Translations under genes and position numbers: made by a program
Notes under the pieces: generated by a model
Seen by the model: the letters and a program-made list of their open reading frames with translations, nothing else
What the model was told of the DNA's origin: nothing
Databases searched by the model: none
Assembly (NCBI GenBank): GCA_023383055.1
Contig: JAHDYP010000043.1
Span: 1 to 33,365 of the forward strand
DNA length: 33,365 nt
Reading direction: 5' to 3'
Source: Verrucomicrobiota bacterium
GTDB taxonomy: Bacteria; Verrucomicrobiota; Verrucomicrobiia; Limisphaerales; JAHDYP01
Part shown: in pieces, positions 17,650-25,870 of the stretch
How positions within the stretch are numbered: the first letter of the stretch is position 1
Layout: every line of letters starts with the position of its first letter

Positions 17650-18762
17650 CTAACGCTTCGGCAGTTCGCCCGGGCGGCAGATGCCGGCGGGAGTGATGAT
17701 GCCCGTGATGAGCTCCGGCGGCGTGACGTCAAAACCGGGATTCCGGGCGGTGCTGGTGGGATTGGCGACACGCACGTAGATCGCCGGGGATGACCGGCGC
17801 GGCCGCGGCGGGCGACGTCCGGGCGTGGTCGAAACGCCCCACGCGCCGAGGACTTCGTCCGGGGCGCGTTCTTCGATGGGAATGTGCCGGCCGGATTTCA
17901 ACTTCCAGTCCAGGGTCGAGAACGGAGCGGCCACGTAGAAAGGGATGCCGTGGCGAGCGGCGAGCACCGCTTTGGTGTAAGTGCCGATTTTGTTGGCGAC
18001 CTCACCGGTGCGGCCGAGGATACGATCGCTGCCGACGATGACCAGGTCGATCTCGCCGCGTTGCATCAGATGCCCGGCGGCATTGTCGACAATGATCTCA
18101 TGCGAGATCCCCTCCTGGGCCAGTTCCCAGGCTGTAAGGGTGGCGCCTTGGGATCGGGGGCGGGTCTCGTCGCAGTAGACATGGAAACGCCGGCCCCGGG
18201 CGTGGGCGGCATAGAGCGGCGCGGTCGCGGAACCGTAATCGACAAACGCGAGCCATCCGGCGTTGCAGTGGGTCAGGATCCGCATGCCGGGTTTGATGAG
18301 GCGGGCGCCGTGGCGGCCGATGGCCTGGCATTCCAGCACGTTGCGGTGCGCGAATTCTTCCGCGGCGGCCAGGGCCAGAGCCTGCTGTTCCTCGACGGTT
18401 TCACCCGGGCGCATCGCCGCCAGCACTTCGGTCATGGCATTGAGCGGATCGACCGCCGTGGGCCGGGCCGCGTGGATCACTTGGAACGTCCTTTTGACCG
18501 CCTCCCGGAAACGTTTCCGATCCCGGCCGCGGAAGGCGCGGGCGCCCTGGGCCAATCCGTACGCGGCGGTGGCGCCAATGGCGCCCGCTCCGCGAACGAT
18601 CATCTCGCCAATGGCCCGCGCCGTGGCCCGGTAGTCGGGCGTGGTCACAATCCGGAACTGGTGGGGCAACCGCCGCTGTTCGATGAGCCGGACCGCGTTT
18701 CGGTCGGCATCGAAGGTGACCGTCCGGTGGTGAACCGGTTGGCCGGCAATCAGGACGTTCAT
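17650..18762 (-). CDS. mtnA: S-methyl-5-thioribose-1-phosphate isomerase family protein
   Basis: An eIF2B-alpha-like isomerase, 370 residues. It converts an aldose-1-phosphate to a ketose-1-phosphate, classically in methionine salvage. The family elements are EQRRLPHQF, EMIVRGAGAIGATAAYG, the catalytic Cys in THCNAG (C166), YCDETRPRSQGATLTAWEL, and the catalytic Asp in VGSDRI (D246). NKIGTYTKAVLAARHGIPFYVAAPFSTLD and VTPPELITGIITPAG follow. Between EVLGAWG and the NPGFDVTPPEL motif there is an extra arginine/proline-rich stretch of about 30 residues. No other methionine-salvage gene is nearby, so a related 5-deoxyribose or ribose-1,5-bisphosphate isomerase role is possible. It lies 27 bp upstream of the glycosidase on the same strand. 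Confidence 0.9.
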   Translation of the reverse strand: MNVLIAGQPVHHRTVTFDADRNAVRLIEQRRLPHQFRIVTTPDYRATARAIGEMIVRGAGAIGATAAYGLAQGARAFRGRDRKRFREAVKRTFQVIHAARPTAVDPLNAMTEVLAAMRPGETVEEQQALALAAAEEFAHRNVLECQAIGRHGARLIKPGMRILTHCNAGWLAFVDYGSATAPLYAAHARGRRFHVYCDETRPRSQGATLTAWELAQEGISHEIIVDNAAGHLMQRGEIDLVIVGSDRILGRTGEVANKIGTYTKAVLAARHGIPFYVAAPFSTLDWKLKSGRHIPIEERAPDEVLGAWGVSTTPGRRPPRPRRSSPAIYVRVANPTSTARNPGFDVTPPELITGIITPAGICRPGELPKR

Positions 18763-18826
18763 AGTGGTTTCGCCCGGCCGGGCGCGGCATCTTCGCCGGC
18801 CGGGAACCGGCCCGGTCGTGTCCGGC

Positions 18827-19225
18827 TCAAGTGACCTTGACCTGCATCGCGCGGATGCGGTCGCGGACGGTGCGATAGAGGGGGTGCCGGCGAATGCCCC
18901 GGAGATCCGGATCGCGCCGGAGCCAGTTAAAATCGCGATAGCCGAAGTCCAGGGCGCGATGGAGGCAAGCGACCGCGCGTTCGGGCTGGTCTGTGAGCGC
19001 GCAACTGCAGGCGAGGTTGTAATGCACCAGGGCGTCGGTGGGCATCAAAACCGCCAGTTGCTCGTCCACTTTCAGGCCATCGGCAAACCGTCCCAGCACC
19101 TGGAGCGCGTCGACGTAATGAGGATCACGGCGGACCACACCTTCGATAAATCCGATTTCGATATCGACGTCACGCTCCTGCTGGGGCGTCAGACGTTTCT
19201 CCCGACTACTGCTCTTTTGCGGCAT
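18827..19225 (-). CDS. Small TPR-like protein
   Basis: A 132-residue soluble, charged protein. Helical segments RDPHYVDALQVLGRFADG and DALVHYNLACSCALTDQPERAVACLHRALDFGY match tetratricopeptide repeat spacing (an N-Y-N-L-A-C and ERA..CL..AL pattern). The C-terminal half, FNWLRRDPDLRGIRRHPLYRTV, is typical of small TPR proteins in this lineage. No signal peptide is seen. Its start overlaps the end of the GluQ-RS gene by 37 nt in another frame on the same strand, suggesting co-expression. A scaffold or protein-interaction role is inferred only from the fold. Confidence 0.75.
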   Translation of the reverse strand: MPQKSSSREKRLTPQQERDVDIEIGFIEGVVRRDPHYVDALQVLGRFADGLKVDEQLAVLMPTDALVHYNLACSCALTDQPERAVACLHRALDFGYRDFNWLRRDPDLRGIRRHPLYRTVRDRIRAMQVKVT

Positions 19226-20136
19226 AAAGCGGCGAGATTATCGGGCGACCCCGCCGCTCCGTCAAGCGAGCGGCGGATGGCCCCCTGAAATTCAACCGGC
19301 GACCGGCCCTGGAAACGCAAGGTCCGTAGACTCAACGCGTCGTGGCGCTTTGCCAGCCTGATCCCCTGCGCGTCGGTTACCAGCGGACAATGAAAGAAAT
19401 CAGGCGGAGTGAACCCCAGCGCGCGATACAGCAGCAGCTGTCGGGCGGTGGAACGAAGGAGATCCGCGCCCCGGACGACCTCGGTGATCCGCATGGCGTG
19501 GTCGTCCGCCACCACGGCGAGTTGGTAGGAGGGGAGATCGTCGTGCCGCCAGACAATGAAATCGCCAAAATCGCGGCCGGCGATGAAAACCCGCGGGCCG
19601 TAATGCCCGTCCACGAAGGAAATCGCTTCGCCTTCGGGGACCCGGAAACGCCAGTTGACGCGCGCCTTGGGACTGACGCCGGAACCATCGGGAGGCTGCG
19701 GTGCCCGGTCGAAAGCCTCGGCGGTGGACCGTGGCCGGCAGGTGCCCGGGTAGATCGGTTCATCATCGCCCTCATGCGGGGCGCTCAGAGCCTGGAGGAT
19801 GTCCTTGCGCGAGCAGGTGCAGGGGTAGACCTGCCCGGCCTGGCGCAGTCGATCGAACAGATGTCGATAGTGTTGCTGGCGTTCGCTTTGAGTGTAGGGG
19901 CCGAACGGACCGCCACGATCGGGGCCCTCGGCCCATTCGAGGCCAAACCAGGCCAGATCGGCGAACATGGCCTCCACGAACTCGGCTCTGGCCCGGGAGC
20001 GATCGAGATCTTCATTGCGGAAGATCAGCGTGCCACGGTGCTGTCGGGCCCGTTCCCCGGCGATCCAGAACGTGCGCGCATGGCCCAGATGCAGATAGCC
20101 GGTCGGCGAAGGCGCCAGGCGACCGCGGTAAGTCAT
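19189..20136 (-). CDS. gluQ: Glutamyl-Q tRNA(Asp) synthetase
   Basis: A truncated GltX paralogue of 315 residues, lacking the anticodon-binding domain. The family attaches glutamate to the queuosine base of tRNA-Asp. The start RLAPSPTGYLHLGHARTFW contains the HIGH motif (HLGH). NEDLDRSR follows. A zinc site is formed by CTCSR (C106, C108) and YPGTCR (C133), which distinguishes GluQ-RS. The KMSKS-equivalent is degenerate, IRLAKRHDALSLR, as usual in this family. ATG at 20136 is chosen because it places the catalytic core two residues in; an upstream TTG at 20274 adds a proline-rich tail without family features. The TPR gene overlaps its 3' end. The true GltX is at 1417-2775. Confidence 0.92.
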   Translation of the reverse strand: MTYRGRLAPSPTGYLHLGHARTFWIAGERARQHRGTLIFRNEDLDRSRARAEFVEAMFADLAWFGLEWAEGPDRGGPFGPYTQSERQQHYRHLFDRLRQAGQVYPCTCSRKDILQALSAPHEGDDEPIYPGTCRPRSTAEAFDRAPQPPDGSGVSPKARVNWRFRVPEGEAISFVDGHYGPRVFIAGRDFGDFIVWRHDDLPSYQLAVVADDHAMRITEVVRGADLLRSTARQLLLYRALGFTPPDFFHCPLVTDAQGIRLAKRHDALSLRTLRFQGRSPVEFQGAIRRSLDGAAGSPDNLAALCRKRAVVGRNV

Positions 20137-20351
20137 CGGCGCTGACGGCCCGGCCCCCGGGTTTTCGGCGATGCGGTTGTCGATCGAGTCGGTCAAAGGT
20201 TGGTTTCCGCCGGCCGGCTGCAGGCCAGCCGTCCACAGGCGGGCATTGTGGCGGGCGTTCGATCGAGGCGTCAAGGGCGGACGGGGCCACGTGGCCCACG
20301 GTCATTGGATGATTGATGTTCGGGGATCCGACGGGCATGCTGCGGGGCAAT

Positions 20352-21704
20352 ATGAAACCGATCGCTCGACGCCGTTTTCTGGAACGGGGCGCCGTTTTGT
20401 CCGGCGGCCTGGCTTTCGCGGGGGCACTCAGCTCCAGGGTGCTGGGTGCCAACGAACGCCTCAATGTTGCGCTGGTCGGCTGCGGTGGCCGCGGAAGTTA
20501 CGTGGCCCGTGGCATCGCTGCCGCCGGCGCTCAGATCGTCTGCCTCTGCGATCTTGCCGACGAACGACGAAATAGCGTGGCCCAGTTCCTCGAGCGGCAC
20601 GCGCCCGGTCACGACGCCGCCGGAGTCAGGATGGTGCCTCGCATGGAACAGGTGTTCGAGGACTCCTCGATTGACGCCGTCATTGTGGCGACGCCCGACC
20701 ACTGGCACGCGCTGGCCACCATCCGCGCGGTCCAGGCCGGCAAGGATGTCTATGTGGAGAAACCTCATTCCCACAATATTTACGAAAGCCGCCAGATGCT
20801 CGAGGCGGCGCGCAAATACCGGCGGATCGTCCAGGTGGGCACTCAGAACCGCAGCGGCGCCTACAACCGCGCCGCTTTGGACTACATCCGCAGCGGCAAG
20901 CTCGGCCCTATCCACCTGGTCAAAGTCTTCAATCTGAAAAAGGGCGGTCCCTTCCGCCTCGGCGAGCCGGGGCAAATGCCGCGCGATTTCGACTGGGACG
21001 CCTGGCTGGGCCCGGCCCCGATCCGCCCTTACCATCGAACGATCATGAACGGCGGCTGGCATCACTTCTGGGATTATTCGGGCGGCGACCTCTGCGACGA
21101 CGCGGCGCATCAGACCGACCTCGCCTTGATGCTCATGGGCGACCCGGGCATGCCCCGGGCCGTCTCCTCGTCGGGCGGGCGGCTCGCCCACGCCGGCGAC
21201 GATTCCGAAGTGCCGGATCTGCTCGTGACCACGTACGATTTCGATGGATTCGTCCTCACGCTCGAACACTCCAACTACCCCGAGTACATGGAGAAGACCT
21301 CAACCAGCATCCGGCAAGGCGATGAATTCCCGTTCTGGCTCCACAATGCCACCCGGATCGAACTCTACGGCTCGAAACAGATGATGGTCGTCGGCCGACA
21401 CGGCGGCGGCTGGCAGGCCACCGTCTATCCCTGGGAAGTCGTGGCCCAGCATTTCGGCCGTCCCTGCGACGACGAGCATTACGCCAATTTCGTCGAGTGC
21501 GTGAAAGACCGGAGGAAACCCAACGCCGACATCGAAACCCTGCATCCCAGTGTCTGCATGCTGCACATGGCCAACGTGGCCCATCGCGTGGGGAACCGAA
21601 AAATCCGCTTCGACGCCGACCAGGAACGGTTCGATGACCCGGATGCCAATGCGCTCCTGGGCCGCGTCTACCGCCCCGCCTATGCCGTGCCTCGGATTGG
21701 CTGA
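20352..21704 (+). CDS. Tat-exported Gfo/Idh/MocA family oxidoreductase
   Basis: A 450-residue NAD(P)-dependent sugar oxidoreductase family protein with a twin-arginine leader (MKPIARRRFLERGAVLSGG), hence probably periplasmic. The Rossmann domain starts NVALVGCGGRGSYVARG and includes DAVIVATPDHWHALAT and the EKPHSHNIYESRQM motif, with the Lys-Pro typical of the family. The C-terminal alpha/beta domain carries DWDAWLGPAP and GGDLCDDAAHQTDLALMLMG, the latter with the family's catalytic-type His. ATG at 20352 is preferred over 20313 and 20337 because it places the Tat arginines close to the start. Members exported this way are abundant in Verrucomicrobia and Planctomycetes; substrates are mostly unknown. 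It is divergent from GluQ-RS. Confidence 0.9.
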   Translation: MKPIARRRFLERGAVLSGGLAFAGALSSRVLGANERLNVALVGCGGRGSYVARGIAAAGAQIVCLCDLADERRNSVAQFLERHAPGHDAAGVRMVPRMEQVFEDSSIDAVIVATPDHWHALATIRAVQAGKDVYVEKPHSHNIYESRQMLEAARKYRRIVQVGTQNRSGAYNRAALDYIRSGKLGPIHLVKVFNLKKGGPFRLGEPGQMPRDFDWDAWLGPAPIRPYHRTIMNGGWHHFWDYSGGDLCDDAAHQTDLALMLMGDPGMPRAVSSSGGRLAHAGDDSEVPDLLVTTYDFDGFVLTLEHSNYPEYMEKTSTSIRQGDEFPFWLHNATRIELYGSKQMMVVGRHGGGWQATVYPWEVVAQHFGRPCDDEHYANFVECVKDRRKPNADIETLHPSVCMLHMANVAHRVGNRKIRFDADQERFDDPDANALLGRVYRPAYAVPRIG

Positions 21705-21727
21705 TGGCCGGAGCGACGAGCTACCTT

Positions 21728-21751
21728 GAGGGGCGAGCTACCGCGAGCCCG
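21728..21751. repeat. REP-like dispersed repeat, copy 1
   Basis: A 24-bp sequence whose first 20 bases are GAGGGGCGAGCTACCGCGAG is identical to 32084-32107. It contains the direct repeat GCGAGC-TACC-GCGAGC and GGGC/GCCC ends able to pair. It lies in the gap between convergent genes. Just after it the 11-mer CCGACCTTGCA occurs twice (21749-21759 and 21768-21778). The intergenic position and distant second copy suggest a genome-wide repeat family. Confidence 0.75.
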
Positions 21752-21785
21752 ACCTTGCAGGGACGGTCCGACCTTGCATGCCCCC

Positions 21786-21808
21786 GGCAAGCGCCCTCGT
21801 CGCTTGCC
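21786..21808. terminator. Perfect 8-bp hairpin between convergent genes
   Basis: GGCAAGCG (21786-21793) and CGCTTGCC (21801-21808) pair perfectly around a 7-nt loop. The hairpin sits midway between the ends of the Gfo/Idh/MocA gene (21704) and the transglutaminase/hydrolase gene (21836), so it could stop transcription from both sides. No T-run is present. Confidence 0.5.
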
Positions 21809-21835
21809 TCGCCGAAGCCGCCGGGCAGCCGCACG

Positions 21836-24091
21836 TTATTCGACGCACAAACTCGCCGTGGCTGCCGCCGGCCGATCCATCCGTTCGGCTAGCGAACTCA
21901 GGATCGTCGCGGCCCGACGCGTGACTTTGCCGGCGAAAACCTCCTGCCCATTGACGCGCACGGCGATTGGTTGATCCAGGTCGATTAGTTGGTCGGCCAG
22001 CCGCAAGCAGAGCTTCGCCGGTACTTCCCCGGACAGCTCGATCGTTTGCGCGTCCACGCTCGCCCGCATCAGTTGCCGCTCCGCGATCGCCGTGTCATCG
22101 GGTATCCGCAGCCAGTAGAAACGCCGATGAACCACGTCGTCCTGCTGCCAGACGATCTTCTTCGGCCAGCTATTGCGGGAATACTCCGCCATCCACGGGA
22201 GCGCTTCGGCGTCCTTGCCGTTCATCCAATGGCCCGTCCCCTCATAAATGCGCGACATATGGACGTAACCGCCGGGGTCGGCCTCCGCGAGCCGGTCCAG
22301 CTCCGCCGCGCGTTCCGCGGCCACCTCGTTCCGTTTATACGCCCGGTCATCCCCACCCATGAAGAGCGCGAACGGCAGATTCCGCAGACCGAGCAGCGAA
22401 GCCTCGTTCGGATGCCCGGCCATCATGGCGGCGGCGGCAAACCGGTCCGCCATGCGCGGCGCCAACTGCCAGACGCCGTCGCCGCCGGCGGAATAACCCA
22501 TCAGATACACCCGGTCCGGGTTCACCCCGCGCACCGCCACGTAAGCTTCGATCAGTGACTGAAACAGCGGATCGATGTGCGCTTCGTGCCAGAGATTCCA
22601 CGTATCCGTCGGCGCCCGCGGCGCGATATAGATGCCCTCGGCCGGCTGATAAAGGCGCCCCTGGTTCTGCCATTGCCGGTCGTTGACCCGGGCGGGGGCG
22701 TTGCCGCCGCCATGCATCGAGATCCACAAGCTGTGACCCGTGGCCGGCGCATCGCCGAACATTGTTTCCAACCAGCGCAGGGTCCGGTCGCCTTCGGTCA
22801 ATTCCCGTGTCTCGATGGTGGCCTGACGTTCCGCCGCCAGCCGGGCCAGCCGATCCGCCGCCAGAACATCCAATGCCTTTGCCGCCTCCTTGCGGCTGAG
22901 CGGCCACTGCAACACCGGCGCATCCGCGGGACGCTCGCCGGCCGGCAGGCGGAGCCAGGCATGCAGCGCCTCGATGGCCGCAGATTCTTCCGACAGCTCC
23001 GCCCAACTGGCATCCACCGTGGGATCGCCCGGCTCCAGCGGCCCGAAAGTCTGTTCGCGTTCCTCCTGGTCCACCGTGAACCGCAGCCACCCCCGGCTTC
23101 CCGGTTTCAACTCGAACCTCGGCAGGTCGTTGAGGTCGGCCGTGCCCGCCTTGGTCTGAGCCGAGCCGAGGATCTGACGCTCGCCATCCAGCATCTCGAC
23201 CCTGGCGACAACGCGCGCGCCGCCGCGTCGGTCCCAAAGGCGGACGCCGAGCCGCGCCTGGGTGGGTGCGGCGGCGGCCGGCTTGGCGTAACGCTCCGTG
23301 ACGTTGACCGCGGCTACCGTCTCGCTGCGCCGCGCCCAGACCATCGGGAATGTGAGCCCATCGCGCTTCCAGGAAGTCGCGTAGATGGCGTGTCGCGGCA
23401 CCTCAGCCTGTGCCCGGGCCGCATCCCCCACAAACCACCCCCGGTTCAACCCGCCGGGATCGTATTCATCCGCTCCCGTGAACTGCCAGTCGCCGTCCCA
23501 GATCTCCACCCAGGTGTGATTGCCGCGCTGGTTGCTCCACATCGGCGTGCCCACCGCCCGCGCCGGAATGCCCACCGCCCGACAAGCGTTCACCAGGATG
23601 ATGGACAACCCCGTGCAGGTCGCCTGCCCCAGCTCCCGCGATTCCTCCAGGCTTTGATTCGGACGCCGCCGCCCGGTGCCGTAATGCACCTTGATTAACT
23701 TGAACAACTCGCGGTTGAGCGCTTGCGCGGCTTCGGAGGCAGTGCGCGCCTCCTTCACCAACTCGCTCCCCATTCGATACAACTCGGCCCGCCACGGGTC
23801 TCGTTTCTCGTCAAACACGGCGTACGGCAATACGTCGTTCATGAACAGTTCCTCCGGCACCGCCCGCGCCCACGGGAACTCGGCCCTCGCCCGCAACGCC
23901 AGGTCGAGATTCTCGATCAGGAACTCCGCCGAAAGCGTCTCCCGATCCCGCGGCGGCATGTGCTCGACCAGGAACCGCGCCGCCTTCTCCCCGAACGCAC
24001 CGTGGTTCTCCCGCGCGGACGCCACAAAGTCATCCACCGGCGCGCTCAACAAACAGCTGGTCAACCAGCATCCGGCCATCAACCATCGCAT
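21836..24091 (-). CDS. Transglutaminase-like / alpha-beta-hydrolase fusion, probable lipoprotein
   Basis: A 751-residue exported protein. The N-terminus MRWLMAGCWLTSCLLS has lipobox-like LTSC (and MAGC), suggesting lipid attachment. Residues about 100-215 form a transglutaminase-like domain: QATCTGLSIILVNACRAVGIPAR with C159, GNHTWVEIWDG with H192, and Asp in ADEYDP. A middle beta-rich linker follows. Residues about 430-660 form an esterase-type alpha/beta hydrolase: oxyanion loop HGGG (460-463), nucleophile GYSAGG with S534, Asp near 581, and His in GTGHWM (621). ATG 24091 is chosen because the upstream extension is low-quality sequence overlapping the divergent TRAP gene. Both triads look intact. 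It may hydrolyse esters of a peptide- or polysaccharide-linked substrate outside the cytoplasm; this is inference. Confidence 0.85.
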   Translation of the reverse strand: MRWLMAGCWLTSCLLSAPVDDFVASARENHGAFGEKAARFLVEHMPPRDRETLSAEFLIENLDLALRARAEFPWARAVPEELFMNDVLPYAVFDEKRDPWRAELYRMGSELVKEARTASEAAQALNRELFKLIKVHYGTGRRRPNQSLEESRELGQATCTGLSIILVNACRAVGIPARAVGTPMWSNQRGNHTWVEIWDGDWQFTGADEYDPGGLNRGWFVGDAARAQAEVPRHAIYATSWKRDGLTFPMVWARRSETVAAVNVTERYAKPAAAAPTQARLGVRLWDRRGGARVVARVEMLDGERQILGSAQTKAGTADLNDLPRFELKPGSRGWLRFTVDQEEREQTFGPLEPGDPTVDASWAELSEESAAIEALHAWLRLPAGERPADAPVLQWPLSRKEAAKALDVLAADRLARLAAERQATIETRELTEGDRTLRWLETMFGDAPATGHSLWISMHGGGNAPARVNDRQWQNQGRLYQPAEGIYIAPRAPTDTWNLWHEAHIDPLFQSLIEAYVAVRGVNPDRVYLMGYSAGGDGVWQLAPRMADRFAAAAMMAGHPNEASLLGLRNLPFALFMGGDDRAYKRNEVAAERAAELDRLAEADPGGYVHMSRIYEGTGHWMNGKDAEALPWMAEYSRNSWPKKIVWQQDDVVHRRFYWLRIPDDTAIAERQLMRASVDAQTIELSGEVPAKLCLRLADQLIDLDQPIAVRVNGQEVFAGKVTRRAATILSSLAERMDRPAAATASLCVE

Positions 24092-24193
24092 TCGCCGAGT
24101 CTGCGGCAAACCCAACCCCAGGTCAAAACCTCCGAACCCGGCGGCTTTGGCTTGCCCCAACCGGTCAGAAGTGTTACCCGAGCGGCAATCCAA

Positions 24194-25261
24194 ATGGGAA
24201 CCGACCACCAACCCAGCCGCATTGCCGCCTCGTGGTCGTTCTTTTTCCTTGGATTCCTGGCGGGGGCTCTGGTTGCCACCGGCGCCCTGGCGGTGTTCCT
24301 GGGCGGCAGCCGGAGGACACCCGCCGGAGCCGCCGGCGTTGCGGTGACCACGCTCAAGCTCGCGCACGGGCTCTCGCCGGAGCACCCGGTTCACCTCGGC
24401 ATGATGCACCTGCGGGAACAACTCGCCGAGTTATCCGGCGGCCGGATGCGGCTGGACCTTTACCCGAGCGGCCAGCTCGGCAGTGAAACCGAGTGCCTCG
24501 AACAGGTCCAGCGCGGCAGCCTGGCGATGACGAAATCTTCCACCGCGCCCCTCGAGGGGTTCATCGAGGAGATGAAGGTCTTCGGCTTGCCCTATCTGTT
24601 CGCGGACGAACCGCATTTCTGGGAGGTGCTGGACGGCGAGATCGGCGCCGAGTTACTCGCCAAAGGCCGGTCCAAAAACCTGCTTGGCCTCTGCTATTAC
24701 GACGCCGGCAGCCGCAGTTTCTACACGAGAACCCGCATGATCGAAACGCCCGCCGACCTCAAAGGCCTTAAAATCCGCGTGCAGAACAGCCCCGTAGCCA
24801 TGAAAATGGTCGAAGCCCTCGGCGGCGCCCCCACTCCCATCGCCTGGGGTGAACTCTACTCCGCCCTCGCCCAGGGCACGGTCGACGGCGCGGAAAACAA
24901 CGCCCCAAGCTACGTCTTCGAGAAACACTGCGAAGTGGCGCCTTACTACTCGTTGGATGCCCACACCCGCGTGCCCGACATCCTGTTGATCAGCGCCGCG
25001 GTTTGGGATCGCCTTTCGAGCGTCGAACAAGGCTGGCTGGCCGAGGCGGCCGCCGCCTCCAGCCAATTCCAGCGCCGGCTCTGGAAACAAGCCGACACCG
25101 CCGCCCTCGAGGAAGCCCGGACGCGTTTCCGTGCCCAGGTGTACGAACCCGATCGGCGGCTTTTCATGGACAAGGTGCGGCCGGTCTATGATGAACTGGC
25201 CAAAGGCGCCGTGGGCGAACTCGTTCAGCGCATTCGCCGGCTCCGGCAGACCCCGCCTTGA
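24194..25261 (+). CDS. dctP: TRAP transporter substrate-binding protein (DctP family)
   Basis: A 355-residue periplasmic binding protein with an uncleaved-looking N-terminal membrane anchor (SFFFLGFLAGALVATGALAVF). Family motifs are clear: TLKLAHGLSPEHPVHLG at the mature start, YPSGQLGSETECLEQVQRG, and GLKIRVQNSPVAMKMV, whose Arg normally clamps the substrate carboxylate. PIAWGELYSALAQGTVDGAENN follows. TRAP systems import organic acids, including uronates, using a sodium or proton gradient. ATG 24194 is taken because upstream in-frame sequence lies inside the divergent gene. dctQ and dctM follow, making a complete tripartite system. The conserved Arg predicts an acidic substrate. Confidence 0.93.
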   Translation: MGTDHQPSRIAASWSFFFLGFLAGALVATGALAVFLGGSRRTPAGAAGVAVTTLKLAHGLSPEHPVHLGMMHLREQLAELSGGRMRLDLYPSGQLGSETECLEQVQRGSLAMTKSSTAPLEGFIEEMKVFGLPYLFADEPHFWEVLDGEIGAELLAKGRSKNLLGLCYYDAGSRSFYTRTRMIETPADLKGLKIRVQNSPVAMKMVEALGGAPTPIAWGELYSALAQGTVDGAENNAPSYVFEKHCEVAPYYSLDAHTRVPDILLISAAVWDRLSSVEQGWLAEAAAASSQFQRRLWKQADTAALEEARTRFRAQVYEPDRRLFMDKVRPVYDELAKGAVGELVQRIRRLRQTPP

Positions 25262-25303
25262 CCAGCTCCAATTCGCGCGACCGCCCGTCTGCCAGGCATT
25301 GTC

Positions 25304-25870
25304 ATGAACTCTCCGCCACCCCGATCGGACCAACGTTTCGGACTGGTCAAGCTCCTCGAGTGGCTGGTCATCCTGGCGATGGGCTTGCTGGTGCTCGATG
25401 TCCTCTGGGGGGTGGGCTCACGCGGGCTCGGCCAGTTGAAAGCCTGGCTGGAGACTTCCGCCGGCGTTCACGTGGCCTTCCTCCCCAACGGCCAAAGCCC
25501 CTGGACGGAGGAATTGGCGCGGTTCCTCCTGATCTGGACTTCCCTCCTCGGTGCGGCCCTCGCCTTCCAACGCGGCGCCCACCTCGGCGTCGATTTTCTG
25601 GTCGCCCGGTTTCACCCCGACGCCCGGAAGGCGGTTCGGTGGATCGGTGATCTCCTCGTGCTCGTGTTTGCCGGGCTGGTGCTCGTAAAGGGCGGTTGGA
25701 CGCTGGTCGCCACCACGCTGGCCAGCGGCCAGGTCACGCCCGCGCTGGGCCTGAAGAAATGGATCATCTACGCCGTCATCCCCATCGCCGGACTGTTTGT
25801 GATCCTGTTCACCCTCCAGTCGATGCGGGACGACCGGCTGGCCGTATCGGAGAGGGACGGGGATGAATGA
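25304..25870 (+). CDS. dctQ: TRAP transporter small membrane subunit
   Basis: A 188-residue inner-membrane protein with four hydrophobic helices. The family signature lies around WTEELARFLLIWTSLLGAALAFQRGAHLGVD, the end of helix 2 to the loop. The stretch between helices 1 and 2 is longer than usual by about 20 residues (SRGLGQLKAWLETSAGVH). It starts 42 bp after dctP and overlaps dctM by 8 bp, so the three genes form one operon. It is needed as the partner of DctM. Confidence 0.92.
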   Translation: MNSPPPRSDQRFGLVKLLEWLVILAMGLLVLDVLWGVGSRGLGQLKAWLETSAGVHVAFLPNGQSPWTEELARFLLIWTSLLGAALAFQRGAHLGVDFLVARFHPDARKAVRWIGDLLVLVFAGLVLVKGGWTLVATTLASGQVTPALGLKKWIIYAVIPIAGLFVILFTLQSMRDDRLAVSERDGDE

